DNA of 64,000 bases from an uncultured Saprospiraceae bacterium (GTDB lineage Bacteria; Bacteroidota; Bacteroidia; Chitinophagales; Saprospiraceae): assembly GCA_937139495.1 (NCBI GenBank), contig CAKZQC010000028.1, positions 1-64,000 on the forward strand. Reading direction: 5' to 3'. Each line of letters opens with the position of its first letter. The stretch's first letter is position 1. This document shows positions 37,994 to 46,774 of this stretch, piece by piece. The notes beneath the pieces were generated by a model. The model searched no databases, had not been told where the DNA came from, and saw only the letters and a list, made by a program, of their open reading frames with translations. Both the position numbers and the translations under genes were made by a program.

Positions 37994-39148
37994 ATGGACA
38001 CAAATTATATGACACCCGAAGCATCGGAAGAATTAGAATTGATACGCGAGAGTGCTAAAAACTTTGCTGAGAAGCACATTCGCCCACACGTTATGGAGTG
38101 GGACGAAGCACAACATTTCCCAAAAGAACTATTTGCCAAAATGGGCGAACTCGGTTTTATGGGTATCTTGGTTCCTCACGAGTACGAAGGAACGGGATTG
38201 GCTTACCAAGCCTATATCACTATTATAGAAGAAATCACAAAAGTCTGTAGCTCTATTGGGCTTTCGTTGGCAGCCCACAATTCATTGGGTACCAATCATA
38301 TATTAAGCTTTGGTACAGAAGAACAAAAGAAAAAATATTTACCTAAATTGGCAAGTGGCGAACACTTGGCATTCTGGGGATTGACCGAAGCTAATACTGG
38401 TAGTGATGCTGGTAGAATGCAGTGTGTTGCCCAAAAAGACGGTGACTATTATGTAATCAATGGTAGCAAAAACTGGATTACACACGGTATTTCTGGCGAC
38501 GTAGGTGTCGTTATCGTCCGTACAGGCGATCTGTTAGATAGCCACGGTATGAGCGCGTTCATTATTGAGCGTGGTATGGAAGGTTTTTCGGGTGGCAAAA
38601 AAGAGAACAAACTCGGTATGCGTGCCTCTGAAACTGCGGAGTTGATTTTTGACAACTGTCGTGTACACAAAAGCCAATTGTTGGGCAAAGAAGGCGATGG
38701 TTTCATTCAATCTATGAAAATACTAGATGGTGGACGTATTTCTATTGCAGCATTGTCTTTAGGAATCGCTAAGGGTTCTTATATCGCTTCGCTCAAATAT
38801 TCTAAAGAAAGAGAACAATTTGGTAAGCCAATTTCTCAATTCCAAGCTATTTCGTTCAAGTTGGCAGATATGGCAACCGAAATCGAAGCATCGGAGTTAT
38901 TGACACGCAAAGCGGGTTACCTCAAAGACAACCACTTGCCTGTTACTAAGATTTCGGCTATGGCTAAATACTATGCTTCCGAAACTTGTGTTCGTGCAGC
39001 TACCGAAGCCATTCAGATACATGGTGGATATGGTTTCACCAAGGATTTTCCTGTAGAGAAATTCTTCCGTGATTCTAAATTGTGTACCATCGGAGAAGGT
39101 ACTTCCGAAATACAGAAATTAGTTATTTCTAGAAAAATACTAAAATAA
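37994..39148 (+). CDS. Acyl-CoA dehydrogenase
   Basis: A 384-residue flavoenzyme of fatty-acid beta-oxidation or branched-chain amino-acid breakdown. FAD and substrate segments are clear: FWGLTEANTGSDAGRMQ, INGSKNWITHG, then KEREQFGKPISQFQA. The C-terminal IHGGYGFTKDFPVEKFFRDSK leads to GEGTSEIQ, whose first Glu is the expected catalytic base. The short-/branched-chain group fits best; the exact chain length is not decidable. Starts at the ATG at 37994, not the upstream GTG. Confidence 0.94.
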   Translation: MDTNYMTPEASEELELIRESAKNFAEKHIRPHVMEWDEAQHFPKELFAKMGELGFMGILVPHEYEGTGLAYQAYITIIEEITKVCSSIGLSLAAHNSLGTNHILSFGTEEQKKKYLPKLASGEHLAFWGLTEANTGSDAGRMQCVAQKDGDYYVINGSKNWITHGISGDVGVVIVRTGDLLDSHGMSAFIIERGMEGFSGGKKENKLGMRASETAELIFDNCRVHKSQLLGKEGDGFIQSMKILDGGRISIAALSLGIAKGSYIASLKYSKEREQFGKPISQFQAISFKLADMATEIEASELLTRKAGYLKDNHLPVTKISAMAKYYASETCVRAATEAIQIHGGYGFTKDFPVEKFFRDSKLCTIGEGTSEIQKLVISRKILK

Positions 39149-39191
39149 GGCTTTTGTTTTAGACATGCTCTTATTATAATATAAAAGATAT

Positions 39192-39232
39192 AGCAGCTAT
39201 TAGGACGTATGTTCTGGTAGCTGCTTTTTTTT
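39192..39232 (+). terminator. Intrinsic terminator after the acyl-CoA dehydrogenase gene
   Basis: AGCAGCTA (39192-39199) pairs with TAGCTGCT (39218-39225) and is followed by a run of eight T. Confidence 0.8.
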
Positions 39233-39260
39233 GTGCTACGCAATTCTTACGTTACTATGA

Positions 39261-39290
39261 TTGAGAGCCGAGCCTTTTTGTGTATTTTTG
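39261..39290 (+). promoter_or_regulatory. Bacteroidota-type promoter of the barrel protein gene
   Basis: TTG at 39261-39263, a 19-base spacer and TATTTTTG at 39283-39290. The predicted start is near 39297, about 43 bases before the ATG at 39340, which rules out the upstream in-frame start at 39280. Confidence 0.75.
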
Positions 39291-39339
39291 CAGCATCGTA
39301 TCTTACTATTATCAAAAAAAACGACAACTATCTAAGTCT

Positions 39340-40074
39340 ATGAAAGCGATATTACTTTTGATTGCTATCCTATTTTGCTGCTCTACGAGCAATATTCTCT
39401 TGGCTCAACAAACAGGTTTTGGCGTCAAGGGAGGCTTGACTATTGGTCTCCAAAAAGAACTCTACCCGTTGGTCTCTTATCATGGAGATATATTTTATGA
39501 GTCGCTCACCGAATGGAAAGGCGACACCGAAGGCAAACAATCCCGCATTGGTTTTGTCGGTCAATTAGGCTATCATCGCAAGGGGGTTTCGTACACCAAT
39601 GGGCGTTCCTTTGGTGGCAACGCCGCCAATTATAGCATAGAAGATGTTTTCCATAATATCTCTGTTGCGGCACTGCTCAAAGGAAGTTACCAGTGGGGGA
39701 AATTTGCTCCTTACTGGGCTGGGGGAATACGAGGTGATGTTACCGTTGATTTTGATTTGGTATCTGATGGACAAGTGAATGTAGCACAACCTCAAGTCAA
39801 TAGAGTTATGCTTGGCTTTTGGTTGGGTGGTGGTATCGAGTGGGAAGCACCCAAATCGCCTTTTGGTTTCTTTATAGAAATCAATGTGAGTCCAGATTTG
39901 ACACCACAAGTAGTCAAGCGCGAACGCTTGGTATTCAATCAAAGTACAGGCTTGTATTCTGTTGCGTACATCAATCCAGCCGAAAAAATTCTCAATATTG
40001 CATTAGAAGTATCGGCAGGCGTTAAGTTTATCAATCGCCCAGAATGGGAGGACGAAATATTGGAAGCCTTTTAG
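39340..40074 (+). CDS. Outer-membrane beta-barrel protein
   Basis: 244 residues with a signal peptide (MKAILLLIAILFCCSTSNILLAQ). The mature part begins GFGVKGGLTIGLQ, the first strand of a typical porin-like (OmpA/PorT-type) eight-strand barrel, and alternates hydrophobic residues through RIGFVGQLGYHRKG, AALLKGSYQWGKFAPYWAGG and GFWLGGGIEW. No substrate is suggested. It converges on the helicase gene across a hairpin. Confidence 0.8.
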   Translation: MKAILLLIAILFCCSTSNILLAQQTGFGVKGGLTIGLQKELYPLVSYHGDIFYESLTEWKGDTEGKQSRIGFVGQLGYHRKGVSYTNGRSFGGNAANYSIEDVFHNISVAALLKGSYQWGKFAPYWAGGIRGDVTVDFDLVSDGQVNVAQPQVNRVMLGFWLGGGIEWEAPKSPFGFFIEINVSPDLTPQVVKRERLVFNQSTGLYSVAYINPAEKILNIALEVSAGVKFINRPEWEDEILEAF

Positions 40075-40098
40075 TGTGTAAAATGGTCGAAAGTATTA

Positions 40099-40167
40099 AG
40101 TCCGAAGTCGAAAGCGTTCCAATCAAGCTCTTTTGTATCTTAATTCAACCACTTTCGACTTCAGACT
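40099..40167. terminator. Heptamer-like inverted repeat between convergent genes
   Basis: AGTCCGAAGTCGAAAGCG (40099-40116) pairs with CACTTTCGACTTCAGACT (40150-40167) over 18 positions, with two G-U-type differences. The arms are built from GAAGTCG-like heptamers. The right arm reaches the helicase stop codon. A similar element sits at 62285-62351. It probably terminates or stabilises both convergent messages. Confidence 0.6.
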
Positions 40168-41542
40168 ATTTCTTATTACCTCTATTACTTTTAGACGTTG
40201 TTTTCTGCTTTCTAGGAGTTTTGACAAACGTACTTTTGCCTTTACCCGTAAAGCTTTTAGTGCGTTTTATTTTTTTGTTTTTCTGCTTGACCTTATAGCT
40301 TTTCTTTTCGTGAAATGCTCCTTGATAATTGGGGTCAGCTTTTTTCTTTTGAGCATCTAACGCACGCTCAATCAGTTGATTTTCCTCAAAAGGTGTTTCA
40401 GTCACTTCTACTTCGGACGGAAGTTCCTCCATCGGAATAAACATTCTTATTTTTTCTTCAATTTTCAGCAAGTGATATTTGTCTGATTTGGTCACAAACG
40501 TAATGGCAGCACCCGTGCGGAACGCTCGTCCTGTACGCCCTATACGGTGGACATAATCTTCGTGTACCGAAGGCACATCAAAGTTGATAACATGACTAAC
40601 CTCCTTGATGTCAATTCCCCTCGCCATTACATCGGTCGAAACCAATATACGCACCGAACCTTCTTTGAAATCATTGAACGAGTTGATTCTTGTATTTTGT
40701 CCTTTATTGGAGTGAATCAAACGAACGTGCTCTTTGTTGTCGCCCTTGCTCAATCGCTTATAAACGCGATCTGCGGCAGATTTTGTTTTCGTAAAAATAA
40801 TAATACGATGAAACACCTCTTCATCTTCTAGCAAGTGAGCCAATAGATTCAGTTTGGTCTGAAAATTAGGCACATCATAACGCACCTGCTCTACCGTTTC
40901 GACGGGTGTTGCTTCTGGTGTCACTTCTATCTTGACAGGAAAATCCATAAAGTTCCAGCTCAATTCTTCTACTCTAGGCGAAAAAGTAGCCGAAAACAAT
41001 AGATTTTGTTTCTTGGTAGGGATAATATCTAGCAGCGTATTGATTTGAGGCATGAAACCCATATCCATCATACGATCCGCTTCGTCCAATATTAGGACTT
41101 CGACTTTGCGCAGCATCACATTCTCAAACTCATAAAGCTCCAGCAATCTTCTAGGGGTAGAAACCAATACATCGACCCCTTCATTGACGGATTTTGCTTG
41201 CGATTTGCGACCTACGCCACCATAAATCCCTTCGGTACGAATATCGGTATATTTCGTCAATTGCTCCACTTGTTCCGTCACTTGCACCACCAATTCCTTG
41301 GTAGGAACGAGTATAACACAGCGTGCAGCAGTACCTTGAGCATACTTTATTTTTTGTAATACGGGCAGCATATAAGCCGCCGTTTTTCCCGTTCCTGTTT
41401 GAGCAATCCCAATCACGTGCTGTCCTGACCGAATGGCAGGAATTGCTTTAATCTGAATGGGCGTTGGTTGATCAAAACCCAAATCTTCGATTGCATTCAA
41501 AAATTGGCGGGTAATTTTTAGGTCGGCAAAAGTAGTACTCAT
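40166..41542 (-). CDS. rhlE: DEAD-box RNA helicase
   Basis: 458-residue ATP-dependent RNA helicase, RhlE-like. Q motif region FDQPTPIQ, Walker A AQTGTGKT at 47-54, DEAD at 153-156, SAT at 184-186, and in domain 2 the DVMARGID and HRIGRTGR motifs. The C-terminal 60 residues are Lys-rich and disordered (NKKIKRTKSFTGKGKSTF), a typical RNA-binding tail. Expected roles are ribosome assembly and RNA turnover, especially in the cold. It has a good promoter at 41570-41600. Confidence 0.93.
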   Translation of the reverse strand: MSTTFADLKITRQFLNAIEDLGFDQPTPIQIKAIPAIRSGQHVIGIAQTGTGKTAAYMLPVLQKIKYAQGTAARCVILVPTKELVVQVTEQVEQLTKYTDIRTEGIYGGVGRKSQAKSVNEGVDVLVSTPRRLLELYEFENVMLRKVEVLILDEADRMMDMGFMPQINTLLDIIPTKKQNLLFSATFSPRVEELSWNFMDFPVKIEVTPEATPVETVEQVRYDVPNFQTKLNLLAHLLEDEEVFHRIIIFTKTKSAADRVYKRLSKGDNKEHVRLIHSNKGQNTRINSFNDFKEGSVRILVSTDVMARGIDIKEVSHVINFDVPSVHEDYVHRIGRTGRAFRTGAAITFVTKSDKYHLLKIEEKIRMFIPMEELPSEVEVTETPFEENQLIERALDAQKKKADPNYQGAFHEKKSYKVKQKNKKIKRTKSFTGKGKSTFVKTPRKQKTTSKSNRGNKK

Positions 41543-41569
41543 AATTTTATCTATTCATTCTGTGAACCA

Positions 41570-41600
41570 CAAAGATACACAATACAACTTGCTATTTCAA
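41570..41600 (-). promoter_or_regulatory. Bacteroidota-type promoter of the helicase gene
   Basis: On the minus strand TTG (41600-41598), a 20-base spacer and TATCTTTG (41577-41570). Predicted start near 41563, about 20 bases before the ATG. Confidence 0.7.
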
Positions 41601-41629
41601 GCAATTGGATACACGGAAAATAGACCCTC

Positions 41630-42397
41630 CTAAAAATAAATAATCGTATTGCTCAATGTGTGGCTAATTTTTTCTTGTTCTCGCTTAGAGATTGGATTAT
41701 TCTGTAGATACAGAATATTGAGCTTCTGCAAGGCAGCAATAGAACCTGGTAAACGGGTTAGTTTATTTTCCGAAAGGTCGAGAGTCTCCAAGTTTTCCAA
41801 AAAGCCCAATTCTATGGGCAAATCTGTAAAGTGATTGCTCCGCAAGATCAACTTGCGTACATTGTACAAACCTGCTATACTTCGAGGAAGCGAGGTCAAA
41901 TGATTGTCGATAAGCGACAAAATTTCCAACTGTTCGAGCTCTCCAATGATACTTGGCACTTCGTCCAAGGCATTGCCCACCAACGATAATTCTTTGATGT
42001 TTTTGAGTTGTCCAATCTCGTCAGGAACCGTTTTGAGTACATTGTAATTCAATACCAAACGCTCCAATTGTTCAAGTTTGCCAATATTAGCAGGGACACT
42101 GCTCAATGTACAATGACTCAACGATAAACTACGCAAATTGGTCAACCAATGAATTTGGTCGGGTAGCTGCGGAATATCATGATAACGAAATTCAATCGTT
42201 TGCATCAATCCAAGCAGTTGTTTCCATTCTTGCTCAAAGCATCTAAAAAGATATGCAGGTTGTTTACTCAATAAACGGGCAATACCTACGTGAGGCTGTT
42301 CGCCCAAAGCAGCTAATATTTGTAGCCCTATTTCGTGGTTGGCAGTTTCATCGCTTTTCAGCAAATGCTCTATCCTATCATAATCAGTTTCAGACAT
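41630..42397 (-). CDS. Leucine-rich-repeat protein
   Basis: 255 residues from the ATG at 42397; the longer frame is arginine- and cysteine-rich junk. The first 35 residues carry a helical motif, RIEHLLKSDETANHEIGLQI, that recurs near the C-terminus of the divergent LRR/BRCT gene. Then come about six LRRs of the 23-residue bacterial type (LPxxIGxLxxLxxLxLxxNxL). No signal peptide, so it is cytoplasmic; LRRs of this type bind proteins. Divergent from 42601. Confidence 0.8.
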   Translation of the reverse strand: MSETDYDRIEHLLKSDETANHEIGLQILAALGEQPHVGIARLLSKQPAYLFRCFEQEWKQLLGLMQTIEFRYHDIPQLPDQIHWLTNLRSLSLSHCTLSSVPANIGKLEQLERLVLNYNVLKTVPDEIGQLKNIKELSLVGNALDEVPSIIGELEQLEILSLIDNHLTSLPRSIAGLYNVRKLILRSNHFTDLPIELGFLENLETLDLSENKLTRLPGSIAALQKLNILYLQNNPISKREQEKISHTLSNTIIYF

Positions 42398-42600
42398 TGC
42401 TCGGGGCTTTTTTAGGTGTATTATAGAGTGTCGCTTGCATCTCAATTGGTGGCTACAGCCAACAGATGGGGGCAGTTCTACTACTAAAATAGTATTTTTT
42501 AGCAAAAAAATTGCTTATTTAGCTTGCTAAGTACAGATTAACAAAAGGCATTTGTTCGCCTCTAATTTTTGCTCTACCCTACGGAGGTAGCCTAACTACT

Positions 42601-44241
42601 ATGAATAAGAACGCATTAGACGATTATGATCGGTTGGTACAGTCTATTTTTGATTACGACCACCACCCTGCTGCACAGCAAGAAAAATTTTCTTTTTTGG
42701 TGCAATCTTATCGCTATTTGACGGAGCTACCACACGAAATTTCGTTCCTCCATCGGCTGCATTCGCTTCATATTCACAATTGCACTCGCCTACAATACTT
42801 GCCTACTGAATTGGGCGACTTGCCGCAGCTGCACACCTTACAGATTACCACCATCAAGCAATTGCCCAAAGGATTGGGGCAACTTGCCAACATAGATACG
42901 CTCCTGCTTTCGGATAGTTTGCTACTCAAATCAACCAATTGGAATCGGCTGCTGCCGCTGACCAATCTACGCACATTGAAGCTGTCCAACTGCTTGAGCA
43001 ATTGGCAACCCTTGCCTACTCAAATTTTCAAATTGACGAATTTGGAAGCACTCCACTTGCCCAACAACCAACTTATCACCTTACCCGAAGAAATACAGCA
43101 ATTACAAGCCCTAAAAACATTGGATTTGTCCTACAATCCATTATCTAATTTTCCTGCTTTTGTATTGCAATTACCTGCCTTACAGACCTTGGTATTACCT
43201 GCAAGTGCCCTTGCTAATTTTCCTAGCAGTAGCCTAGGATTACAACACATCGCTAACTTGACAATTACAGACTCTAAGCAAGTCGATAAAACAGCCGTTC
43301 GCTTGTTTTTGCAATTGTTGCGACACAGCAAAAAACATGCGTATAGCAATGCTTTGCAACAGCTCATTTTGGACGCTATTCGAGATAGGAAACAGTTAAG
43401 AAGCTACACCAAAAAGAAGCTATTTTTATTATTAGATAGTCATCTTTCTGTATTGCAATCTGAAGCATTGGAGCTGCTAAAAAATAAACTTTTGCCGACT
43501 CGTTCTGCTTGTTTATTTATTGCCAAAGGCAGCAAAATAATCGTGCAAGGAAACCTAAAAGGCAGCCTCTCGGCACTGCAATTGCGAATCGAAGAACAAG
43601 GCTGGCAACTCGGCAAAAAAGTAACGGCTGCTACTCAATATATATTGATAGGCAGAAAGCCTAATCGAGCCAAATGGCAAAAAATAGCTCCAAAAGCGAC
43701 ACTGCTAACTGAAAAAATGCTGTTGGCTCATTTGCAACAACTTCATACGCCTTACTTATTGGCTTCTGCCAATAAAAACACAACCGAACAGCTTCAAAAC
43801 ATCACACAGTTACTCTTGTCGGCAGATAATAACAATGTGCTGTTAGCGATTGATTTGCTGCAAGCAGGCGGCATTCCTATTAGCTTACAAGAAGCTATTT
43901 TTTGGGCGTATCGCCGACAATCTAGTGCTACCATTCGACGAAAGTTAAAGCAGCTGGCAAGCGTTCATTTTTCGGTAAATTTTGTTCAGCTATTGCAAAG
44001 CAAAAAAAGGCTACAAGCTAGTTTGTCAGAAAAACAATTGGCAAAAAATTTAGCTTTTTTTGTTCGTGCTGCTGATTTAGATGCCGTCAAAATGGCTGCG
44101 TTCTGTTATCAAATCTTCCAAAAAGGTTATTGGTTTATATACCAATACCTTAACCAAGCACAACAAGAACAATTAACACAACTGGTAAGTTTAACGATGG
44201 ACGAGGTGCAACATAAGTTAATAGAGCTAAACGAATCTTAA
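42601..44241 (+). CDS. Leucine-rich-repeat protein with BRCT-like domain
   Basis: 546 residues, cytoplasmic. Residues 40-225 hold about eight LRRs of the small-ligand/protein-binding type. Residues 305-381 read like a BRCT domain: IIVQGNLKGSL, a helix LRIEEQGWQLG, KVTAATQYILIGRKP, then KATLLTEKMLLAHL, the order seen in DNA ligase and replication-factor BRCTs. The C-terminal third is helical and begins near 395 with ITQLLLSADNNNVLLAIDLL, the same motif type as the N-terminus of the divergent LRR gene. BRCT domains read phosphopeptides or DNA ends. Role unknown. Confidence 0.75.
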   Translation: MNKNALDDYDRLVQSIFDYDHHPAAQQEKFSFLVQSYRYLTELPHEISFLHRLHSLHIHNCTRLQYLPTELGDLPQLHTLQITTIKQLPKGLGQLANIDTLLLSDSLLLKSTNWNRLLPLTNLRTLKLSNCLSNWQPLPTQIFKLTNLEALHLPNNQLITLPEEIQQLQALKTLDLSYNPLSNFPAFVLQLPALQTLVLPASALANFPSSSLGLQHIANLTITDSKQVDKTAVRLFLQLLRHSKKHAYSNALQQLILDAIRDRKQLRSYTKKKLFLLLDSHLSVLQSEALELLKNKLLPTRSACLFIAKGSKIIVQGNLKGSLSALQLRIEEQGWQLGKKVTAATQYILIGRKPNRAKWQKIAPKATLLTEKMLLAHLQQLHTPYLLASANKNTTEQLQNITQLLLSADNNNVLLAIDLLQAGGIPISLQEAIFWAYRRQSSATIRRKLKQLASVHFSVNFVQLLQSKKRLQASLSEKQLAKNLAFFVRAADLDAVKMAAFCYQIFQKGYWFIYQYLNQAQQEQLTQLVSLTMDEVQHKLIELNES

Positions 44242-44318
44242 AAAGTACTATTTTTTTTCGTATCTTAGTTTGCAGACAACTGCTATGAAGGCACTGTCTA
44301 TGATAACTTCCCACAACT

Positions 44319-45299
44319 ATGAAAAAAATTTACTTAATATGGTTATGCTGCTGCCTTAGTAGTAGTTGGATATTGGCACAGACCACGATTCAGCTTCACA
44401 TCGAGCATCAGTTTGACAAAACCTCCTTTGTAGCCGCTCAAACGTACCTAACGGATAATGGACAGGCTGTACAAATCAATAGCGTTCAATATTACTTATC
44501 CAATCTGGAATTGCTCCACGATGGTGGTCAGTTGCTTGACTTTTCGAGTCAATACTTGCTCGTAGATAGCAAACAGACAGACTACGAGTTGGGCAATACC
44601 ATGGTTTCCATTGCAGCACTCGAAAATATTACTTTTGACTTGGGAGTTGATACCAATACCAACCAAACCCGCCCCAGTGATTATGCAGCGACACACGCTC
44701 TAGCGAATACTAATATGTACGCAGCAGACGACAATAGTTATGTTCTTATTGCGATTAGAGGGCTAGTAGATAGCGATGGCGATGAGGTGCCTGATTTACC
44801 TTTTGAAATCGCTGTAACAGGAAATCAACTACAAGAAAAAGTATCGCTAGAGACCGAGCTGACCACTACCACCGATATACTGCACATCAACTTAACTGCC
44901 AATATATCCAAATGGTTAACAGGAGTTGACTTGGTCAATCTGACGACACAACAAAATCAAGCTGCTGATTGGCTGACGCTGATGGAAAACACCACGACTT
45001 ATGGTGTATTTTCGAGTACGGCGACTACTTCGGTAACCACATTGGTATCGCCCAAAAATCATATTCATGTTGATGCACGACTACAATATGCCGCCACTAT
45101 TTACTACAAATTTTATACAGGCGAGCAGCTCGATATGACGATTACGAACATAACGGGTACTTATATGGTGCATAAAAGCCAGTTGAGCCCTGAAGGCAAT
45201 TTTTATTTAGAAGATAATTTGGCGGCTGGTATTTATATTGTGATATTTACCTCCCCAAAAGGGATTCGACAATCCAAGCGATTTATTATTAGTCAATAA
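44319..45299 (+). CDS. MbnP-like exported protein with T9SS sorting domain
   Basis: 326 residues with a signal peptide (about 1-20). The body resembles the MbnP family (copper-repressible, periplasmic or outer surface): VQYYLSNLELLHDGG, then LLVDSKQTDYELGN, FDLGVDTNTNQTRPSDYA and IRGLVDSDGDE. The last 85 residues look like a type A sorting domain (QLDMTITNITGTYMV, LAAGIYIVIFTS). Its usual partner, the MbnH di-haem enzyme, is not in view. A weak hairpin (45311-45323 / 45334-45346) follows. Confidence 0.75.
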   Translation: MKKIYLIWLCCCLSSSWILAQTTIQLHIEHQFDKTSFVAAQTYLTDNGQAVQINSVQYYLSNLELLHDGGQLLDFSSQYLLVDSKQTDYELGNTMVSIAALENITFDLGVDTNTNQTRPSDYAATHALANTNMYAADDNSYVLIAIRGLVDSDGDEVPDLPFEIAVTGNQLQEKVSLETELTTTTDILHINLTANISKWLTGVDLVNLTTQQNQAADWLTLMENTTTYGVFSSTATTSVTTLVSPKNHIHVDARLQYAATIYYKFYTGEQLDMTITNITGTYMVHKSQLSPEGNFYLEDNLAAGIYIVIFTSPKGIRQSKRFIISQ

Positions 45300-45399
45300 A
45301 TTAGAGGTTAATTAACCGTGCATAAATAAGTTAATGTACGGTTAGTTATTACGAATAGATTCGACTAGTTATTCTCATACACAACAAATCTACTAAGCT

Positions 45400-45942
45400 A
45401 TGTTAAATTGGCTATCCAATTTATTTGGAAAGAAAAAAGAAGAAAAAGAAGCTCCTAACGTCAATCTGACGGTACATGATATTAAGCCTCGTTACATCTT
45501 GGATTATGACATGGACAGCTGGGAAGTCATCGCTTCTTATACTTATAGTTATGCAGGTTATTCTGCCAAGGAATACAAAATACGTTCGGGTTCTCAGACC
45601 AAATTTCTGAATGTTTCCGATGCCAATAGTTTGCTACTGAGTGTGAGCGAAGAAGTCAATATCAATAATGTTGATGCTCGATTGCGCAACAGCGTAGCAC
45701 AAGACCAACCCCTCACCAAAGTGACTTGGCAAGGCGTAGAATATATGCTCAAAGAGCAGTCGCAAGGCAAATTTACAGAAGATGTAGTACAGGACTGGGC
45801 TCAATTCAAGGGCTGGGAATATGTCACTGCCGATAATAGCCACTTTATTTATGTCTCCAAATGGGAAGACAATTCTATTGAGTCTTATGCGGGCGAATAC
45901 GTCAAAGAGTTTGCTATTTCTAACATCATACAAGGCAAATGA
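45400..45942 (+). CDS. DUF4178 domain protein, upstream part of a split frame
   Basis: 180 residues. A basic/acidic start (LFGKKKEEKEA) precedes a DUF4178 domain: WEVIASYTYSYAGYSAKEYKI, then VTWQGVEYMLKEQSQGKF. DUF4178 proteins occur beside DUF350 and polyamine aminopropyltransferases. The frame ends at TGA (45940-45942), but the same frame stays open afterwards through a basic stretch, a membrane helix and 240 more residues. The natural reading is one 441-residue protein interrupted by a single stop. Confidence 0.8.
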   Translation: MLNWLSNLFGKKKEEKEAPNVNLTVHDIKPRYILDYDMDSWEVIASYTYSYAGYSAKEYKIRSGSQTKFLNVSDANSLLLSVSEEVNINNVDARLRNSVAQDQPLTKVTWQGVEYMLKEQSQGKFTEDVVQDWAQFKGWEYVTADNSHFIYVSKWEDNSIESYAGEYVKEFAISNIIQGK

Positions 45943-46725
45943 AGTGCACGACGCAGTGGTAAACTAGGTTGTGGGTGGATTCTCTTATTATTGTTTCTGA
46001 GTATTTTTGGTCTTTCCAAATTTTCCAGTTATCTATACGAGCAGAAAACTACCCAAGATCCTATTGCAGCTATTCTACAACAAGAAAAAACTGCTCCATT
46101 GCTAACGGTTATTTTATTTGACATGCAAAAAAGTGGCTTTCTTTTCTCGAAGAAATATCGCCACCAGTACCGTATTGTATCTATGCTTGGTGACTCTGTT
46201 GTCTCCAAACAAAGTCAATGGTATGATGTAACATCTACTTATTTTGCTCAATACGAAAGTGATTTGGGGCTAGAGTTGGCAGCTATTGATAGTGCTGGCA
46301 AGACCTACCGTGTAGCCACGCCTCCAGGATATACCAACTATATTGGCAATACAAAATTCGGTGTTTGGAGCAATACGACTACTCTGTTGCCCCTACCTAG
46401 CCAAGAAATCATACCTGCTACAGACAGCACGCCTGCTCAATCCGTCCGTAAAACAAAGTACTTTTACAATCAATCTAACGATGGTAATGATTTTTGGGTA
46501 TTCTACCCTAACTATGAGTATGTCAAGCCAATACTGCAAATCCCTACGGGCAAAATTGCACAAAAAAACTACACTACCGCACGTCGATACCATACTAGCG
46601 GCATTGTTTATTATGGTGTCCTCAACAGTATAGGTGGCAGACGATATGGCACTAACAGTACGCAGTACAACAACTACCGAACAGGCAAAAGCTGGTCAAG
46701 AGGTGGCGGTGGCTCTGGGAAGTAA
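45943..46725 (+). CDS. Membrane-anchored C-terminal part in frame with DUF4178
   Basis: 260 codons open in the same frame right after the TGA. They begin SARRSGKLG, then a hydrophobic helix CGWILLLLFLSIFGLSKF, then a region with VILFDMQKSGFLFSKKYRHQYRI and a Gly-Arg-rich tail (SWSRGGGGSGK). The only usable in-frame start is TTG at 45991, inside the membrane helix, and there is no ATG before it. This argues against an independent gene and for readthrough, recoding, a recent nonsense mutation or a sequencing error. Confidence 0.65.
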   Translation, partial: SARRSGKLGCGWILLLLFLSIFGLSKFSSYLYEQKTTQDPIAAILQQEKTAPLLTVILFDMQKSGFLFSKKYRHQYRIVSMLGDSVVSKQSQWYDVTSTYFAQYESDLGLELAAIDSAGKTYRVATPPGYTNYIGNTKFGVWSNTTTLLPLPSQEIIPATDSTPAQSVRKTKYFYNQSNDGNDFWVFYPNYEYVKPILQIPTGKIAQKNYTTARRYHTSGIVYYGVLNSIGGRRYGTNSTQYNNYRTGKSWSRGGGGSGK

Positions 46726-46774
46726 ACCAAAAGAAAAATATTACTTTAGATAAATTACGAGATACAATTATCCA

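Noticed and set aside
45991..46725. Independent gene from the TTG at 45991
   Set aside because: The start would fall inside a membrane helix, and the frame is continuous with the DUF4178 gene apart from one stop.
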